59,282 nucleotides of DNA from Methanobacteriota archaeon (GTDB lineage Archaea; Methanobacteriota; Methanobacteria; Methanobacteriales; Methanobacteriaceae): assembly GCA_023436175.1 (NCBI GenBank), contig JAEZKE010000143.1:1-59282 (forward strand). The letters are read 5' to 3'. The notes below the pieces were generated by a model. That model had not been told where the DNA came from. It made no database searches and saw nothing but the letters and a program-made list of their open reading frames with translations. This document shows, one piece after another, positions 17,165 to 26,331 of the stretch; the stretch's first letter is position 1; the number at the start of each line of letters is the position of its first letter. A program made the translations under genes and the position numbers.

Positions 17165-17249
17165 TTAAATATAATAGTAAAATGTTAATGAAAACTTTAT
17201 TTTGGTTAGAAATTTATCCAAAATGATTAAACTAGGAGGAAAATAATTT

Positions 17250-17717
17250 ATGCAATATCGAATGAGAAAACATCAGTTAAGCGAAGAACAAATAACCAAA
17301 CTTTTAACCAAATTACCAGTAGGTAATCTTGCAACCATAAATGAAAATGGATATCCATACGTCGTTCCTGTACATTTCACTTACCATGAAGGTAAAATTT
17401 ACATCCACGGACTGCCAAAAGGACAGAAAATCAGCAATATTCAGACTAATGAAAAGGTATGCTTTGAAACTTATTTTATGAAAGGTTTTATTCTTGACGA
17501 GAAACCATGTGATGTAAATACAGAATATGAAAGCGTTGTTATTATGGGAACCGCAGCAATTGTTGATGATTTTGATTTAAAAGAAGCAGTGCTAAATAAA
17601 ATTGTGAAAAAATATACTCCTCATTTAGAAGGAACAAAGATGCCTGATAACGTGATAAGGGGTACAGGAGTAATTGAAATAACAATTGAAGAATGTACCG
17701 GCAAATATTATAAATAA
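17250..17717 (+). CDS. Nim-like pyridoxamine 5'-phosphate oxidase-family flavoprotein
   Basis: A 155-residue split-barrel protein that likely binds FMN or a deazaflavin. The family signature is LPVGNLATINENGYPYVVPVHFTYHEGKIYIHG, followed by KGQKISNIQTNEKVCFET. It belongs to the NimA/PNPOx-like group that reduces nitro compounds or detoxifies oxidants, but the substrate is not readable. ATG 17250 is preceded by CTAGGAGGAAAATAATTT, a strong ribosome binding site. The repeats upstream may be regulatory. Confidence 0.87.
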   Translation: MQYRMRKHQLSEEQITKLLTKLPVGNLATINENGYPYVVPVHFTYHEGKIYIHGLPKGQKISNIQTNEKVCFETYFMKGFILDEKPCDVNTEYESVVIMGTAAIVDDFDLKEAVLNKIVKKYTPHLEGTKMPDNVIRGTGVIEITIEECTGKYYK

Positions 17718-17794
17718 AACTGTGACTTAGTAATATCGTTATAGTGTAATTATAAAAGAAAAATTACCATTTTTTAATTTTTAGGAAGTATACC

Positions 17795-18967
17795 ATGTCA
17801 ATTAGTGTTGATAAAAAAGTTTTGCCAGAGAAATCTTATTTAAGCAGATACATGAGGTATGTTTTCCGTAATAAATTTAAACAACCTATAAATGATTATC
17901 AATATTTTCCATACAAACAAATAGACCCATCTAAAGATGTCTTCAAGTTTAAAGAAGAAACACATAATTTATTTAAAACAATAGATTATAGTGTTAAAGG
18001 TAAACCAGAGACTTCTAACTTTGACGAATTTATGATATCTTCAAAGACTACTTCTTTTATTATAATAAAAGAGGATAAAATCCTTTATGAAAATTATTTT
18101 AATGGATACAATCGTGATTCTATAAGTAGATTTTTTTCAGTTACTAAATCCATTACTTCTGCACTCATAGGAATTGCAATAGATGAGAGACTTATTAAAA
18201 GTTTGGATGAACGTATTGAGCAATATATTCCTGAATTTAAGGGACAAAAAATCGGATCTTTAACCATCAAGAATTTATTAGAGATGGATTCAGGAATAAA
18301 TTATAAAGAAGGAATTTTTCCATGGACAGATGATGTTAAACAGTATTTTACTCCAGATGTAAAAAGTTTAGTGTTGAATTTGAATGTTAAAGATGAAATA
18401 GGTGAATTTTTCCATTACAATGATTATCATTTGCATATACTTGCCCTAATTTTAAAAAGAGTTACAGATAACTCAATTGTATCTTTTTTTGAAGAAAAAA
18501 TATGGAAACAAGTCGGTACAGAATGTCCTGCACTACTCACTGTTGACTCAATGAAAAATGAATTTGAACGCATGGAAAGTGGTTTGTGTGCAAGGGCAAT
18601 AGACCTTGCAAAATTTGGCAGGCTGTTCCTTAATAAAGGTAACTGGGAAGGTAAACAAATTGTTTCTGAAAAATGGGTTCATGAATCAACCAGTGCCAAC
18701 AACACAAATGATTCTCCCGGTTTTTTTAAGTATTATAACAAGCACCCATGGGGATTATGGCTTAATTCAGGAAAAGCATATTATAAATACTTATGGTGGG
18801 GTTATAAAATAGATGATCATGAATATGATTACTTTGCAATGGGAACAGGCGGTCAAATTCTTTATATAAGTCCAAGAAGAAATTCTGTAGCAGTAAGATT
18901 GGGAAATGAATGGGGAATAAGAGGATGGTGGCCCACTATAATAAAAGAATTAATTGATAAAATTTAA
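17795..18967 (+). CDS. Serine hydrolase, beta-lactamase class C-like
   Basis: A 390-residue protein of the class C beta-lactamase/esterase fold. The nucleophile motif SxxK is in FFSVTKSITSALIGIAID. The second motif appears as YND in FHYNDYHLHIL, and the third as GTGGQILYISP in place of HxG/KTG. No signal peptide is evident, so it is probably cytosolic and an esterase or amidase rather than a beta-lactamase. ATG 17795 follows AGGAAGTATACC. It is co-directional with its neighbours but has its own gap. Confidence 0.85.
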   Translation: MSISVDKKVLPEKSYLSRYMRYVFRNKFKQPINDYQYFPYKQIDPSKDVFKFKEETHNLFKTIDYSVKGKPETSNFDEFMISSKTTSFIIIKEDKILYENYFNGYNRDSISRFFSVTKSITSALIGIAIDERLIKSLDERIEQYIPEFKGQKIGSLTIKNLLEMDSGINYKEGIFPWTDDVKQYFTPDVKSLVLNLNVKDEIGEFFHYNDYHLHILALILKRVTDNSIVSFFEEKIWKQVGTECPALLTVDSMKNEFERMESGLCARAIDLAKFGRLFLNKGNWEGKQIVSEKWVHESTSANNTNDSPGFFKYYNKHPWGLWLNSGKAYYKYLWWGYKIDDHEYDYFAMGTGGQILYISPRRNSVAVRLGNEWGIRGWWPTIIKELIDKI

Positions 18968-19052
18968 TAATCAAACATTACCTTAAACTTGAGTTAATAC
19001 ATGAAATTCTGTAAAGTCACTGTCCTTGATAAATTAATGAAAGGATGATATT

Positions 19053-19949
19053 ATGGAAAAAACAGAAAAGAGAATTGAAAGTAAGACCTCAAGAACAGCA
19101 GAATTTACCTGTATGACAAGAGCAGCTTCATTCTATGAAAAACAACCATTATATAAAAGCAATGATTACATTGCCCCTAAATTGCTTCCAAAATTTTTTA
19201 TACCCATTATTAAAATTGGAATATTTAGAAAGCTTTTTACAAACAAATTTCCACCAGGTATGTATGAATACGTGATTGCACGGACAAAATTCATCGATTC
19301 TATTTTTCAAAAAGCGGTTTCAAGTGAATTTGATCAAATATTGATATTCGGTGCAGGTTTCGATTCACGAGCCATTAGATTTTCTGATTTAAATAAAAAA
19401 ACAATTATTTTTGAACTGGACGCACCGGTAACACAGGAAGCTAAAATTAACCAGTTTAAAAAAAGAGGGATTGAAATAGACCCAAATATTGTCTTTATTT
19501 CAATTGATTTTAATAAGGAATCCCTTGAAGATAAACTCATAGAATCAGGATTCTCTAAAAATAAAAGATCCTTATTCATTTTAGAAGGGTTAACAATGTA
19601 TTTAGATCCTGAAGCCATTGACAGTACCTTCAATGTAATAGATCAATTTGCTGGAGATGGTAGTGAAATAGTCTTTGATTACGTTTATTTATCTGTTTTA
19701 AGGGGAGAAAATATTTATTATGGAGAATCTGAAGTTTTAAAACAGATTAAAGATGCAAATGAACCATGGTCCTTTGGAATAGAAAAGGGAAAATTAGAAC
19801 CATTTTTAAAAGGTAAAAATTTATCATTGATTCAAAGTTTAAATTCAAAAGAAATAGAAAATAAATTCTTTAAGATGAATGGAAATAAAATGGCCAGGGT
19901 TAACGGTACGCACTGTATAGTACATGCAAAAAAAACTTTGGTTTTTTGA
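19053..19949 (+). CDS. Class I SAM-dependent methyltransferase, LCMT/PPM1-like family
   Basis: A 298-residue methyltransferase. The family motifs are ILIFGAGFDSRAIRFSDLNK (SAM loop), IIFELDAPVTQEAKINQFKK, and FILEGLTMYLDPEAI. Families with this set include leucine carboxyl methyltransferases and bacterial O-methyltransferases; the target cannot be predicted. An AAGGATGATATT ribosome binding site precedes ATG 19053. The last codons (after HAKK) and the stop lie inside a hairpin-repeat block at 19922-20026; without it the frame would run seven codons further to a TGA at 20047. Confidence 0.85.
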   Translation: MEKTEKRIESKTSRTAEFTCMTRAASFYEKQPLYKSNDYIAPKLLPKFFIPIIKIGIFRKLFTNKFPPGMYEYVIARTKFIDSIFQKAVSSEFDQILIFGAGFDSRAIRFSDLNKKTIIFELDAPVTQEAKINQFKKRGIEIDPNIVFISIDFNKESLEDKLIESGFSKNKRSLFILEGLTMYLDPEAIDSTFNVIDQFAGDGSEIVFDYVYLSVLRGENIYYGESEVLKQIKDANEPWSFGIEKGKLEPFLKGKNLSLIQSLNSKEIENKFFKMNGNKMARVNGTHCIVHAKKTLVF

Positions 19950-20026
19950 GAGATTTTCAAACATGTGAAAATTCGTAGAATTTTCACGGCCACAAAGCCT
20001 TCGGTTTTGTGAACATGCAAAAAAAA
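19922..20026. repeat. Hairpin block bounded by a 14-bp direct repeat
   Basis: The string ACATGC followed by eight A occurs at 19922-19935 and again at 20013-20026, 91 bp apart. Between them lie a hairpin at about 19973-19994 (stem GTGAAAATT), a second at about 19990-20012 (stem CACAAAGCC with one G-T wobble, loop TTC), and the linker TTTTGAGAGATTTT seen in the cluster at 1-262. It overlaps the 3' end of the methyltransferase gene. Confidence 0.72.
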
Positions 20027-20064
20027 TAAAATATTTAAATACAGTTTGAACTAAGAGGCATACC

Positions 20065-20451
20065 ATGAAAGAAAAACGCATGAAACAGATCATCAATGAA
20101 TATATTAAAGCCTACAACGAGTTCAACGTGGAAGAAATGCTTAGAAATGTCCATGAAGATGTTGAACTTAAAAATACTACAAATGGAGAAGTAAATGTCC
20201 AACTTAAAGGTATAAACGTATTAAAAAGTCAGTCAGAACAATCATTAAGCTTGTTTGAAAAAAGAGAAATGAAGATAATCGAACAGGTAATTAACGATAA
20301 TACAGTAGAAAATAAAATTAGTTTTAAGGGCGTTATCGCTGCAGATTTCCCAGAAGCTGGTGTAAAATCAGGTGAACTCGTTAAACTTGAAGGTAAATCT
20401 ATTTTTCAGTTTGAAAAGGGTAAAATAATTTTAATTGAAGACATAAGATAA
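20065..20451 (+). CDS. SnoaL/NTF2-like small protein
   Basis: A 128-residue protein with the pattern of the NTF2-like cone fold: IINEYIKAYNEFNVEEMLRN, then VHEDVELKN, GINVLKSQSEQS and a C-terminal strand IFQFEKGKIILIEDIR. Such folds serve as ketosteroid-isomerase-like enzymes or ligand-binding proteins; no catalytic set is clear. ATG 20065 follows AAGAGGCATACC. A second ATG at codon 6 is possible. It begins just after the hairpin block. Confidence 0.75.
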   Translation: MKEKRMKQIINEYIKAYNEFNVEEMLRNVHEDVELKNTTNGEVNVQLKGINVLKSQSEQSLSLFEKREMKIIEQVINDNTVENKISFKGVIAADFPEAGVKSGELVKLEGKSIFQFEKGKIILIEDIR

Positions 20452-20860
20452 AACAATCCTCTTTTAACTTATTTAAATTTAATTACATCTTTTTATATCC
20501 AGTGTTTCATTTATTTAATTATTTTATAACTAATTAATTATTTAATCATAGAATCAAGATAATTTAGACACTCGAAACTTCCCATAATCTCTTATTTGAA
20601 ATTCTGAAACTCTTCACAAATACGCCTATAACTATCCCGTAGATGTGTGCATAAATGATTAAACAGATTAAATAAATGATTTATTCTTTAAAAGTTAATT
20701 AATCAAAAAAGCGAACAAAATTAAAATTTTGTGGCCCAAAAATTGAAAATTTTTGACTATTAGTTAAAAATAGAACTTGAAAGGAATTAACTGATTTATT
20801 TCCAGGGTTACTGGAAGTGTTTAAGATTATAATGGATTGTATCTAAAAAGGTGTCAAAAA
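20452..20860. other. Intergenic stretch with two short hairpins
   Basis: About 400 bp without a credible gene. Two perfect hairpins of the dispersed family lie at about 20713-20730 (stem ACAAAATT, loop AA) and 20734-20752 (stem CAAAAATT, loop GAA), linked by GTGGCC-like bases. The promoter of the ATP-grasp gene should be within the last 100 bp. Confidence 0.6.
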
Positions 20861-21940
20861 ATGAAACGTTTACTTGTAGGGGGAGCTGGTGGAACTCCTT
20901 CAAATAATTTCATCCAATCGATTAGAGAATCATCAGAAAAATTATTTATAATCGGCATGACCAGCGATCCTTATGATCTCTGCAAGGCAAATGTGGAAAA
21001 ACGTCATTTAATTCCAAACGCTAAAGAAAAAGACTATTATTTAATTCTTGAAGATATAATAAACGAGAATAGACCCGAATTTATCCATGTGCAAAATGAT
21101 TTCGAAGTACTGGCAATATCCAAATTCAGGAACCGGTTGAAAAAAAAGAATGTGATTACCTGTTTACCTAAACATGAATCAGTTGAAAACTGCATTAATA
21201 AATTAAAATCATGTGAAATCTGGGAAAAATCTGAAATTGAAGTTCCTAAATCATTGATTATCAATGATGAGCATGATTTGAAGGAAGCTTTCAAAAATTT
21301 AGGGAATATAATTTGGATTAGATCAATTAAAGGAGCTGCAGGTAATGGAGCACTGCCCACGTCCAATGTAGATTTTGCCAAAAGCTGGATCGATTATTTT
21401 GATGGATGGGGTAAATTTATGGCAGCAGAATATTTAAGCCCTACTTCAGTTACATGGATGTCTTTATGGGATAAAGGAAAACTGATCGTTGCACAGGGGA
21501 GGAAAAGACTTAACTGGGCCTTTAATGATCGGACATTATCTGGAGTTACAGGGATAACTGGCACAGGAATTACCGTATCTGATCCAGTAGTAGATAAAAT
21601 AGCTCAAAAAGCTATATTAAGCATAGATTCTAGGCCTCACGGCGTATGGTCAGTAGATATGACTTATGATAGTAATGGAATGCCAAATCCTACAGAAATA
21701 AACATCGGCAGATTTTTCACCACAAGCCTGTTTTTTACAAAATTAGGTCTTAACATGCCTTATATATATTTAAAATTAGCTTTTGGTGAAGAATTACCAG
21801 AAATAAAGAAAAAGATAAATCCATTACCTTCAGATTACGCATGGATCAGGGGGATGGACACAGAGCCTGTTTTAACTAACATGAAAAAGATCAGTGAATA
21901 CGAAAATGACTTGAAAAAACGTAGAAATCTGTATGTTTAA
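20861..21940 (+). CDS. ATP-grasp-fold carboxylate ligase-like protein
   Basis: About 359 residues. The N-terminal region MKRLLVGGAGGTPSNNFIQS resembles the preATP-grasp domain of CarB-like and related ligases; the middle contains KLKSCEIWEKSEIEVPKSLI and IIWIRSIKGAAGNGALPTSN, an ATP-grasp substrate and ATP loop; the metal-binding end is PNPTEINIGRFFTT. These enzymes activate a carboxylate as acyl phosphate and attach an amine or thiol. I choose ATG 20861 with AAGGTGTC upstream; an in-frame TTG at 20837 lies before the ribosome binding site. It precedes a HAD phosphatase gene by 41 bp, so they likely form an operon. Confidence 0.82.
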   Translation: MKRLLVGGAGGTPSNNFIQSIRESSEKLFIIGMTSDPYDLCKANVEKRHLIPNAKEKDYYLILEDIINENRPEFIHVQNDFEVLAISKFRNRLKKKNVITCLPKHESVENCINKLKSCEIWEKSEIEVPKSLIINDEHDLKEAFKNLGNIIWIRSIKGAAGNGALPTSNVDFAKSWIDYFDGWGKFMAAEYLSPTSVTWMSLWDKGKLIVAQGRKRLNWAFNDRTLSGVTGITGTGITVSDPVVDKIAQKAILSIDSRPHGVWSVDMTYDSNGMPNPTEINIGRFFTTSLFFTKLGLNMPYIYLKLAFGEELPEIKKKINPLPSDYAWIRGMDTEPVLTNMKKISEYENDLKKRRNLYV

Positions 21941-21981
21941 ATTATTATACTTTAAACGCATTATTTGTATATCAATCGAAA

Positions 21982-22635
21982 ATGGTGGTTGAAATATCGG
22001 GAACTATTTTTTTAGATTTAGATGGGACTTTATTAGATACTTCCAATAGGCATTACAAACTTTATAACGATATCCTTGATAAAAAAAGATTATCTAATAA
22101 AGAATCAAAACTTTCCCTAAAAAAATTCTGGAACATGAAACGAGCCGGTATAAAAACATGTGATATTTTACCTGCATCGTTATCAAATGATGTTATAGAT
22201 AGTTTTGAGAAGGAATGGCTGCAAAAAATAGAAAAAAAATCTTACTTGCAGTATGATGAAGTTTTTTCCGAGATAAAAAACGTCTTATTCTATCTAAACA
22301 AAGAATTTGATCTGGTTTTAGTTACTTTGAGAAATAATACTGAAAATCTCCACTGGGAACTATCCAAATTAGGTTTAAAGAGCTATTTTAAATCTATACT
22401 CAGCGGTAAAGGTCCTAAAAAGAAATTGATTGAAGATTATTTGATCAAAAACTGCAAAGGTGAAAAATGCTTGATTGTGGGAGATACTGAAGAAGATATA
22501 AAAACAGGTTTAGAATTAGAAATGATTACTATTTCTGTTTCGTGTGGAATAAGATCTAAAGAATTTTTAGAACAATTCAATCCAGATTTTTGTATAAAAG
22601 ATTTGAAGAAAATTGTAGATATAATCAATTTTTAA
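21982..22635 (+). CDS. HAD-superfamily hydrolase (phosphatase-like)
   Basis: A 217-residue HAD phosphatase. Motif I is FLDLDGTLLDTSNRH with nucleophile and acid aspartates, motif II lies in VLVTLRNNTENLHWEL, motif III lysine is in GPKKKLIEDYL, and motif IV is LIVGDTEEDIKTGLE. A helical cap sits between I and II. It probably dephosphorylates a small metabolite. The ATG at 21982 has no clear ribosome binding site upstream. Its position after the ATP-grasp gene suggests action on the same pathway. Confidence 0.85.
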   Translation: MVVEISGTIFLDLDGTLLDTSNRHYKLYNDILDKKRLSNKESKLSLKKFWNMKRAGIKTCDILPASLSNDVIDSFEKEWLQKIEKKSYLQYDEVFSEIKNVLFYLNKEFDLVLVTLRNNTENLHWELSKLGLKSYFKSILSGKGPKKKLIEDYLIKNCKGEKCLIVGDTEEDIKTGLELEMITISVSCGIRSKEFLEQFNPDFCIKDLKKIVDIINF

Positions 22636-22759
22636 TAAATAAAATTAACTAAAAAAATTCTAAATCAAAAATATTATTTTTGATTAAGGAAGATCTAATA
22701 ATATTTTAACAAAAAATAAACTCTCTTTTAATGAATTATCTTTAAACCGAACAATTACA

Positions 22760-23020
22760 TCACCCTAACAAATTAGAGAATAAAGGTGAAGATGAGTATA
22801 TCCTGTAGATTATTATAGTTACAAACATTATTAGAAGAGGTATTGAAACTATGTTAAGATTACGTATCAATATTCCCACCTGACGTTGGTTTGATATTTC
22901 CCCACGTATTATATTTCTCACCGACAGGAACAGTAATAAAAAAAGCACCACTATAATACTGTAATCCATTATCTGACTCATCATTACATTAGTTGTTGTG
23001 CCTGTGATAATTGATATCAT
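22760..23020 (-). CDS. Small two-helix membrane protein
   Basis: An 86-residue hypothetical protein with two strong hydrophobic segments, about 19-37 and 55-76, separated by a charged loop (RNIIRGEISNQRQ). I do not recognise the family. The case for a real gene is the ribosome binding site TTAAGGAGAAAGAAAAT just before its ATG and the absence of any competing gene. It lies downstream of the TPR-CPBP gene on the same strand, 121 bp away. Confidence 0.6.
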   Translation of the reverse strand: MISIITGTTTNVMMSQIMDYSIIVVLFLLLFLSVRNIIRGEISNQRQVGILIRNLNIVSIPLLIMFVTIIIYRIYSSSPLFSNLLG

Positions 23021-23141
23021 ATTTTCTTTCTCCTTAATTGGAAAATTACGTTGTTTAACCCACCATTTCCTATTTTTACACTATTTTTCATGGATTTGAT
23101 AATTAATATCATATTTTTCCTCTCTATTGAAACACATTCTT

Positions 23142-24410
23142 TTATAAGAAAAATGGCAGGATAATGAAAAGAACAACATTACAAAGACCGTGAGAAATGC
23201 TTATTCCCAATATACTGCGCGTTTTTTGGAATATATATCCATAGCAGAGTGAAATTCCAAAAATGAAGAGTAAGTCCAGGGGAGAATTCCAGCTGATATT
23301 AAAGCCTACAAAAAGGGAGGAAGTAAAAATAATCCCCCAGGTTTTCCCCATAATATTTTCTGCATTTTTCTGGATAATTCCCCTAAAGACCAGTTCTTCC
23401 AACAGTCCTGTGGATATTATCACAATTGAACCTGCAAAAATTACATTCACAAGACTTAAATCAGGTATAAGGGCTGTAGGTTGGAGTATAAAATATTCCA
23501 CAAATCCAAAACCTATACCTGTAAGACCAACTAATAGCTGTAAAGGTAAATATCGGGTGTTAAGTCCAATCATTTTTTTATTTAAATATTGACTCTGCAT
23601 TAATATTCGAATAGCAACAAAAACTGGTATTGACATTATGACCAGCCAGTAGAGTGGTTCCAATTCCATAACAGGTATACTAAGGCTCATAATCCTTATT
23701 AAAGGTAATAAAATCATTGCTTGCAAAAGATATGAAAATTTAACGGATTTAGTCAATGTGGAGTTAATTACTAGACCTGTAATTAAAATTACATGTATAA
23801 TAATTCCCCATGAGGTCATGTAATACGTAGTTATCAGTTCTGAAAATGTGAGTATCAAAATATAACAGATTAAAGTTAAAGATTGTGTTTTTGTGGGTCG
23901 AATACCATCAATTTCATTTAACAACCTTTTAATATGCACCTGATTTATAAAAAATTGGGCCACGTCCAACGGTAATTCATCGATCTTTTTATGGACATTT
24001 ATAGCCTCTTCTATGGATCCTTCAGCTAGATAACACCCAGAAATTCTGTTTAAAATATTTTTTTCCTTTTCCAAGTTTCCAATTACCTGAAAATTTTCTA
24101 ATGACTGTTGGTAAAATTTACGCGCTTCAGAATACATTTTTGCATTTTTCCAAAGGTTACCAATTGATTCAAGAGTAAAAGCTTCTCCCCACGTATCATC
24201 TTCATCATGAAAAAGTTTAAGAGCCAGATTATAGTTTTCCATAGCTTTACCATGGTTCATGAGATCCTTATACAGGTCTCCGATTCTGATTAATACTTTA
24301 GCAGCCATATGACCATTTTTAAGCTTTCCAAATTGTTCCAGTAAATTGTTATAATTTTCAAGTAACCTATATGAACTTTTATCATTGTTACCATCGCTCA
24401 TTTTGTCCAT
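23142..24410 (-). CDS. TPR repeat plus CPBP (Abi/CAAX-protease-like) membrane protein
   Basis: A 422-residue fusion. Residues 15-150 carry tetratricopeptide-type repeats (GDLYKDLMNHGKAMENYNLA, GNLWKNAKMYSEARKFYQQS), presumably cytosolic. Residues 175-422 are an eight-helix CPBP membrane domain. CPBP motif 1 is intact (EELVFR, 338-343) and motif 3 is HGLCN (407-411). Motif 2, normally FxxxH, reads FVGFN (367-371), so one conserved histidine is replaced by asparagine. The intact family are intramembrane glutamate proteases, such as Rce1 and bacteriocin-immunity proteins. Activity of this one is doubtful. The TPR part suggests a protein partner. Confidence 0.85.
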   Translation of the reverse strand: MDKMSDGNNDKSSYRLLENYNNLLEQFGKLKNGHMAAKVLIRIGDLYKDLMNHGKAMENYNLALKLFHDEDDTWGEAFTLESIGNLWKNAKMYSEARKFYQQSLENFQVIGNLEKEKNILNRISGCYLAEGSIEEAINVHKKIDELPLDVAQFFINQVHIKRLLNEIDGIRPTKTQSLTLICYILILTFSELITTYYMTSWGIIIHVILITGLVINSTLTKSVKFSYLLQAMILLPLIRIMSLSIPVMELEPLYWLVIMSIPVFVAIRILMQSQYLNKKMIGLNTRYLPLQLLVGLTGIGFGFVEYFILQPTALIPDLSLVNVIFAGSIVIISTGLLEELVFRGIIQKNAENIMGKTWGIIFTSSLFVGFNISWNSPLDLLFIFGISLCYGYIFQKTRSILGISISHGLCNVVLFIILPFFL

Positions 24411-24638
24411 CTTCCATTTTTCAAGTATAAAATAAAATCTGATTATGCGTAATGATGTATGTAATAATCACTAGAACCTATGTCTAAACCTAATAATCAT
24501 TTATATTTAATAAAAACTTCTTTAAATGGACTAATCACCTTTATGAATTGGTGTTTATGTGATAATCTACTTCTTATTTTTAAATTAAACTTAAAATAGC
24601 ATTTTATGATTAATTCAAATCTTAAACTGAGCGAAAAT

Positions 24639-24905
24639 ATGAACAACTTACAAAGAATTGTAAAGAACACTGGAATACTATTTTCTGCACAAATCGTGAC
24701 ATTTATATTAGTCCTTTTGTGCGCCATCTATGAATACTATTTAGGGTTTGAATGCTTTGTAATCCTTTCATTTGTATTTTCCATAGCTTTAATTTTAAGT
24801 ATCTTTACAAAACCCGATTTAAACATTATTTCTGTCCAATATGATTCCCAGGTATGGATCCACGAAAATTTGGCGACGTTTGATGACTATGAGGAGTATG
24901 AATGA
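24639..24905 (+). CDS. Truncated flippase paralogue (N-terminal fragment)
   Basis: From ATG 24639 the protein (about 88 residues) begins NNLQRIVKNTGILFSAQIVT, which matches the first residues of the adjacent flippase (NTVKRIFKNTGILFTAQIIN). The similarity continues for about 75 residues through helices 1 and 2, then ends in an unrelated acidic tail (ENLATFDDYEEYE). The frame has no stops and its TGA overlaps the start of the flippase in an ATGA junction, so the two are translationally coupled. A longer start at ATG 24606 is possible. It may be a decayed duplicate or a small partner protein. Confidence 0.7.
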   Translation: MNNLQRIVKNTGILFSAQIVTFILVLLCAIYEYYLGFECFVILSFVFSIALILSIFTKPDLNIISVQYDSQVWIHENLATFDDYEEYE

Positions 24906-26323
24906 ACACTGTAAAACGAATTTTTAAAAATACAGGGATTCTTTTTACTGCCCAAATTATTAATTATATTTTGGCTTTCTTTTACACCATTTACCTGGCC
25001 CGTTATTTAGGTGTAGCAGATTTTGGTGTTTTAACATTTGGAATATCTTTTACCACAATTATGGGAGTAACAGCCGATTTAGGGCTTTCTATATTAGCAG
25101 TAAGAGAAATTGCACGAGATAAATCTATTTCTTCCCATTATACAGGGAATCTTATTGTGATTAAACTAATTTTGAGTTCCATTACAATGGGTTTGATTGT
25201 ATTATTTATGAACTTATTTAACTACCCATCCCAGACCATTCAAGTGGTTTACCTTTTGGCGATTTGGATGCTGTTAACGTCATTTACTCAGCTCTTTTAT
25301 TCAGTATTCCAGGCATATGAAAAAATGGAATATCAATCCATAGGGACAATTTTATACAGTATCCTGCTATTTTCAGGAGTATTTTATGGAATATTCAACA
25401 ATTTCAGTATGGAATGGTTTGCTCTAATCTATTTAATAGTCAGTGGCGTAGTTTTAGTTTATACTATTTTCATTTACATTGCCAGATTTCCATGGCCCCG
25501 TTTGCAGGTAAACTGGAATTTTTGGAAGTCCAAATTAGCCTTAGCATTACCTTTATCCATTGCCTCAATTTTTTCTACCATTGCTTTTAGGGTAGACACG
25601 GTACTGCTTTCATTATTTCAAGGTTATGCAGTAGTAGGGCTGTATACAGCTCCTTATAAAATAATAGAAGTCCTGCTTTTCATCCCCAGTGTTTACAGTG
25701 CTGTTATATTTCCTGTACTCTCTAAATTTCATGTTTCTTCCCATGAATCGTTTCGATTTATTTATGTCAAGTCTATTAAGTATATGATTATTTTAAGTCT
25801 GCCCATTGCAGCTGGAATCACTATTCTATCTAATGATATAATTCTGCTTCTTTATCAGTCTGCATTTTCAGGGTCGGTAGCGGCACTTCAGATTTTAATC
25901 TGGACAGTCCCACTTCTACTTTTAACCACAACCTTCGGGATAATTTTAATATCCATGAATAAACAGGTTTTAGCAATTCGACTTACCTTTATTTACATGA
26001 TTTTTAATATAGGCGTTAACCTACTGGTAATACCCCACTTCAGTTATTTAGGTGCTGCAGTTGTAACAGTACTTACAGAATTAGTAAACTTTATCATGCT
26101 TTTTTACTATCTGTCCAAGTTTATCTGCAAAGTCCCTCTTCACAAATTAATCTGGAAACCCGCCCTGGCAACAGTTATTATGTCCTTATTCATGGTTTCA
26201 GTACATTTAAATATCTTTATTATTGTGTTACTTGCTACCATCCTATATTTCGCTCTTTTAATTATCTTTAAAACGTTTTCTAAAGGAGACTATGATATAA
26301 TCAGAAAATTAGTTGAAAAATAG
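24902..26323 (+). CDS. Polysaccharide biosynthesis flippase (Wzx/MATE-like)
   Basis: A 473-residue protein with 12-14 predicted helices and the family N terminus TGILFTAQIINYILAFFYTI and YLARYLGVADFGVLTF. Members flip lipid-linked oligosaccharides or glycolipids across the membrane. Codons after the ATG at 24902 overlap the stop of the short paralogue. Eight bases separate its stop from the ATG of the condensation-domain gene, so they are co-transcribed. It is the only flippase in view for the glycan cluster that begins 1.5 kb downstream on the other strand. Confidence 0.92.
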   Translation: MNTVKRIFKNTGILFTAQIINYILAFFYTIYLARYLGVADFGVLTFGISFTTIMGVTADLGLSILAVREIARDKSISSHYTGNLIVIKLILSSITMGLIVLFMNLFNYPSQTIQVVYLLAIWMLLTSFTQLFYSVFQAYEKMEYQSIGTILYSILLFSGVFYGIFNNFSMEWFALIYLIVSGVVLVYTIFIYIARFPWPRLQVNWNFWKSKLALALPLSIASIFSTIAFRVDTVLLSLFQGYAVVGLYTAPYKIIEVLLFIPSVYSAVIFPVLSKFHVSSHESFRFIYVKSIKYMIILSLPIAAGITILSNDIILLLYQSAFSGSVAALQILIWTVPLLLLTTTFGIILISMNKQVLAIRLTFIYMIFNIGVNLLVIPHFSYLGAAVVTVLTELVNFIMLFYYLSKFICKVPLHKLIWKPALATVIMSLFMVSVHLNIFIIVLLATILYFALLIIFKTFSKGDYDIIRKLVEK

Positions 26324-26331
26324 GGGATATT

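Noticed and set aside
24411..24638. Possible start of another gene upstream of the truncated flippase
   Set aside because: No frame longer than 11 codons beyond ATG 24606 and no family match; treated as leader DNA.
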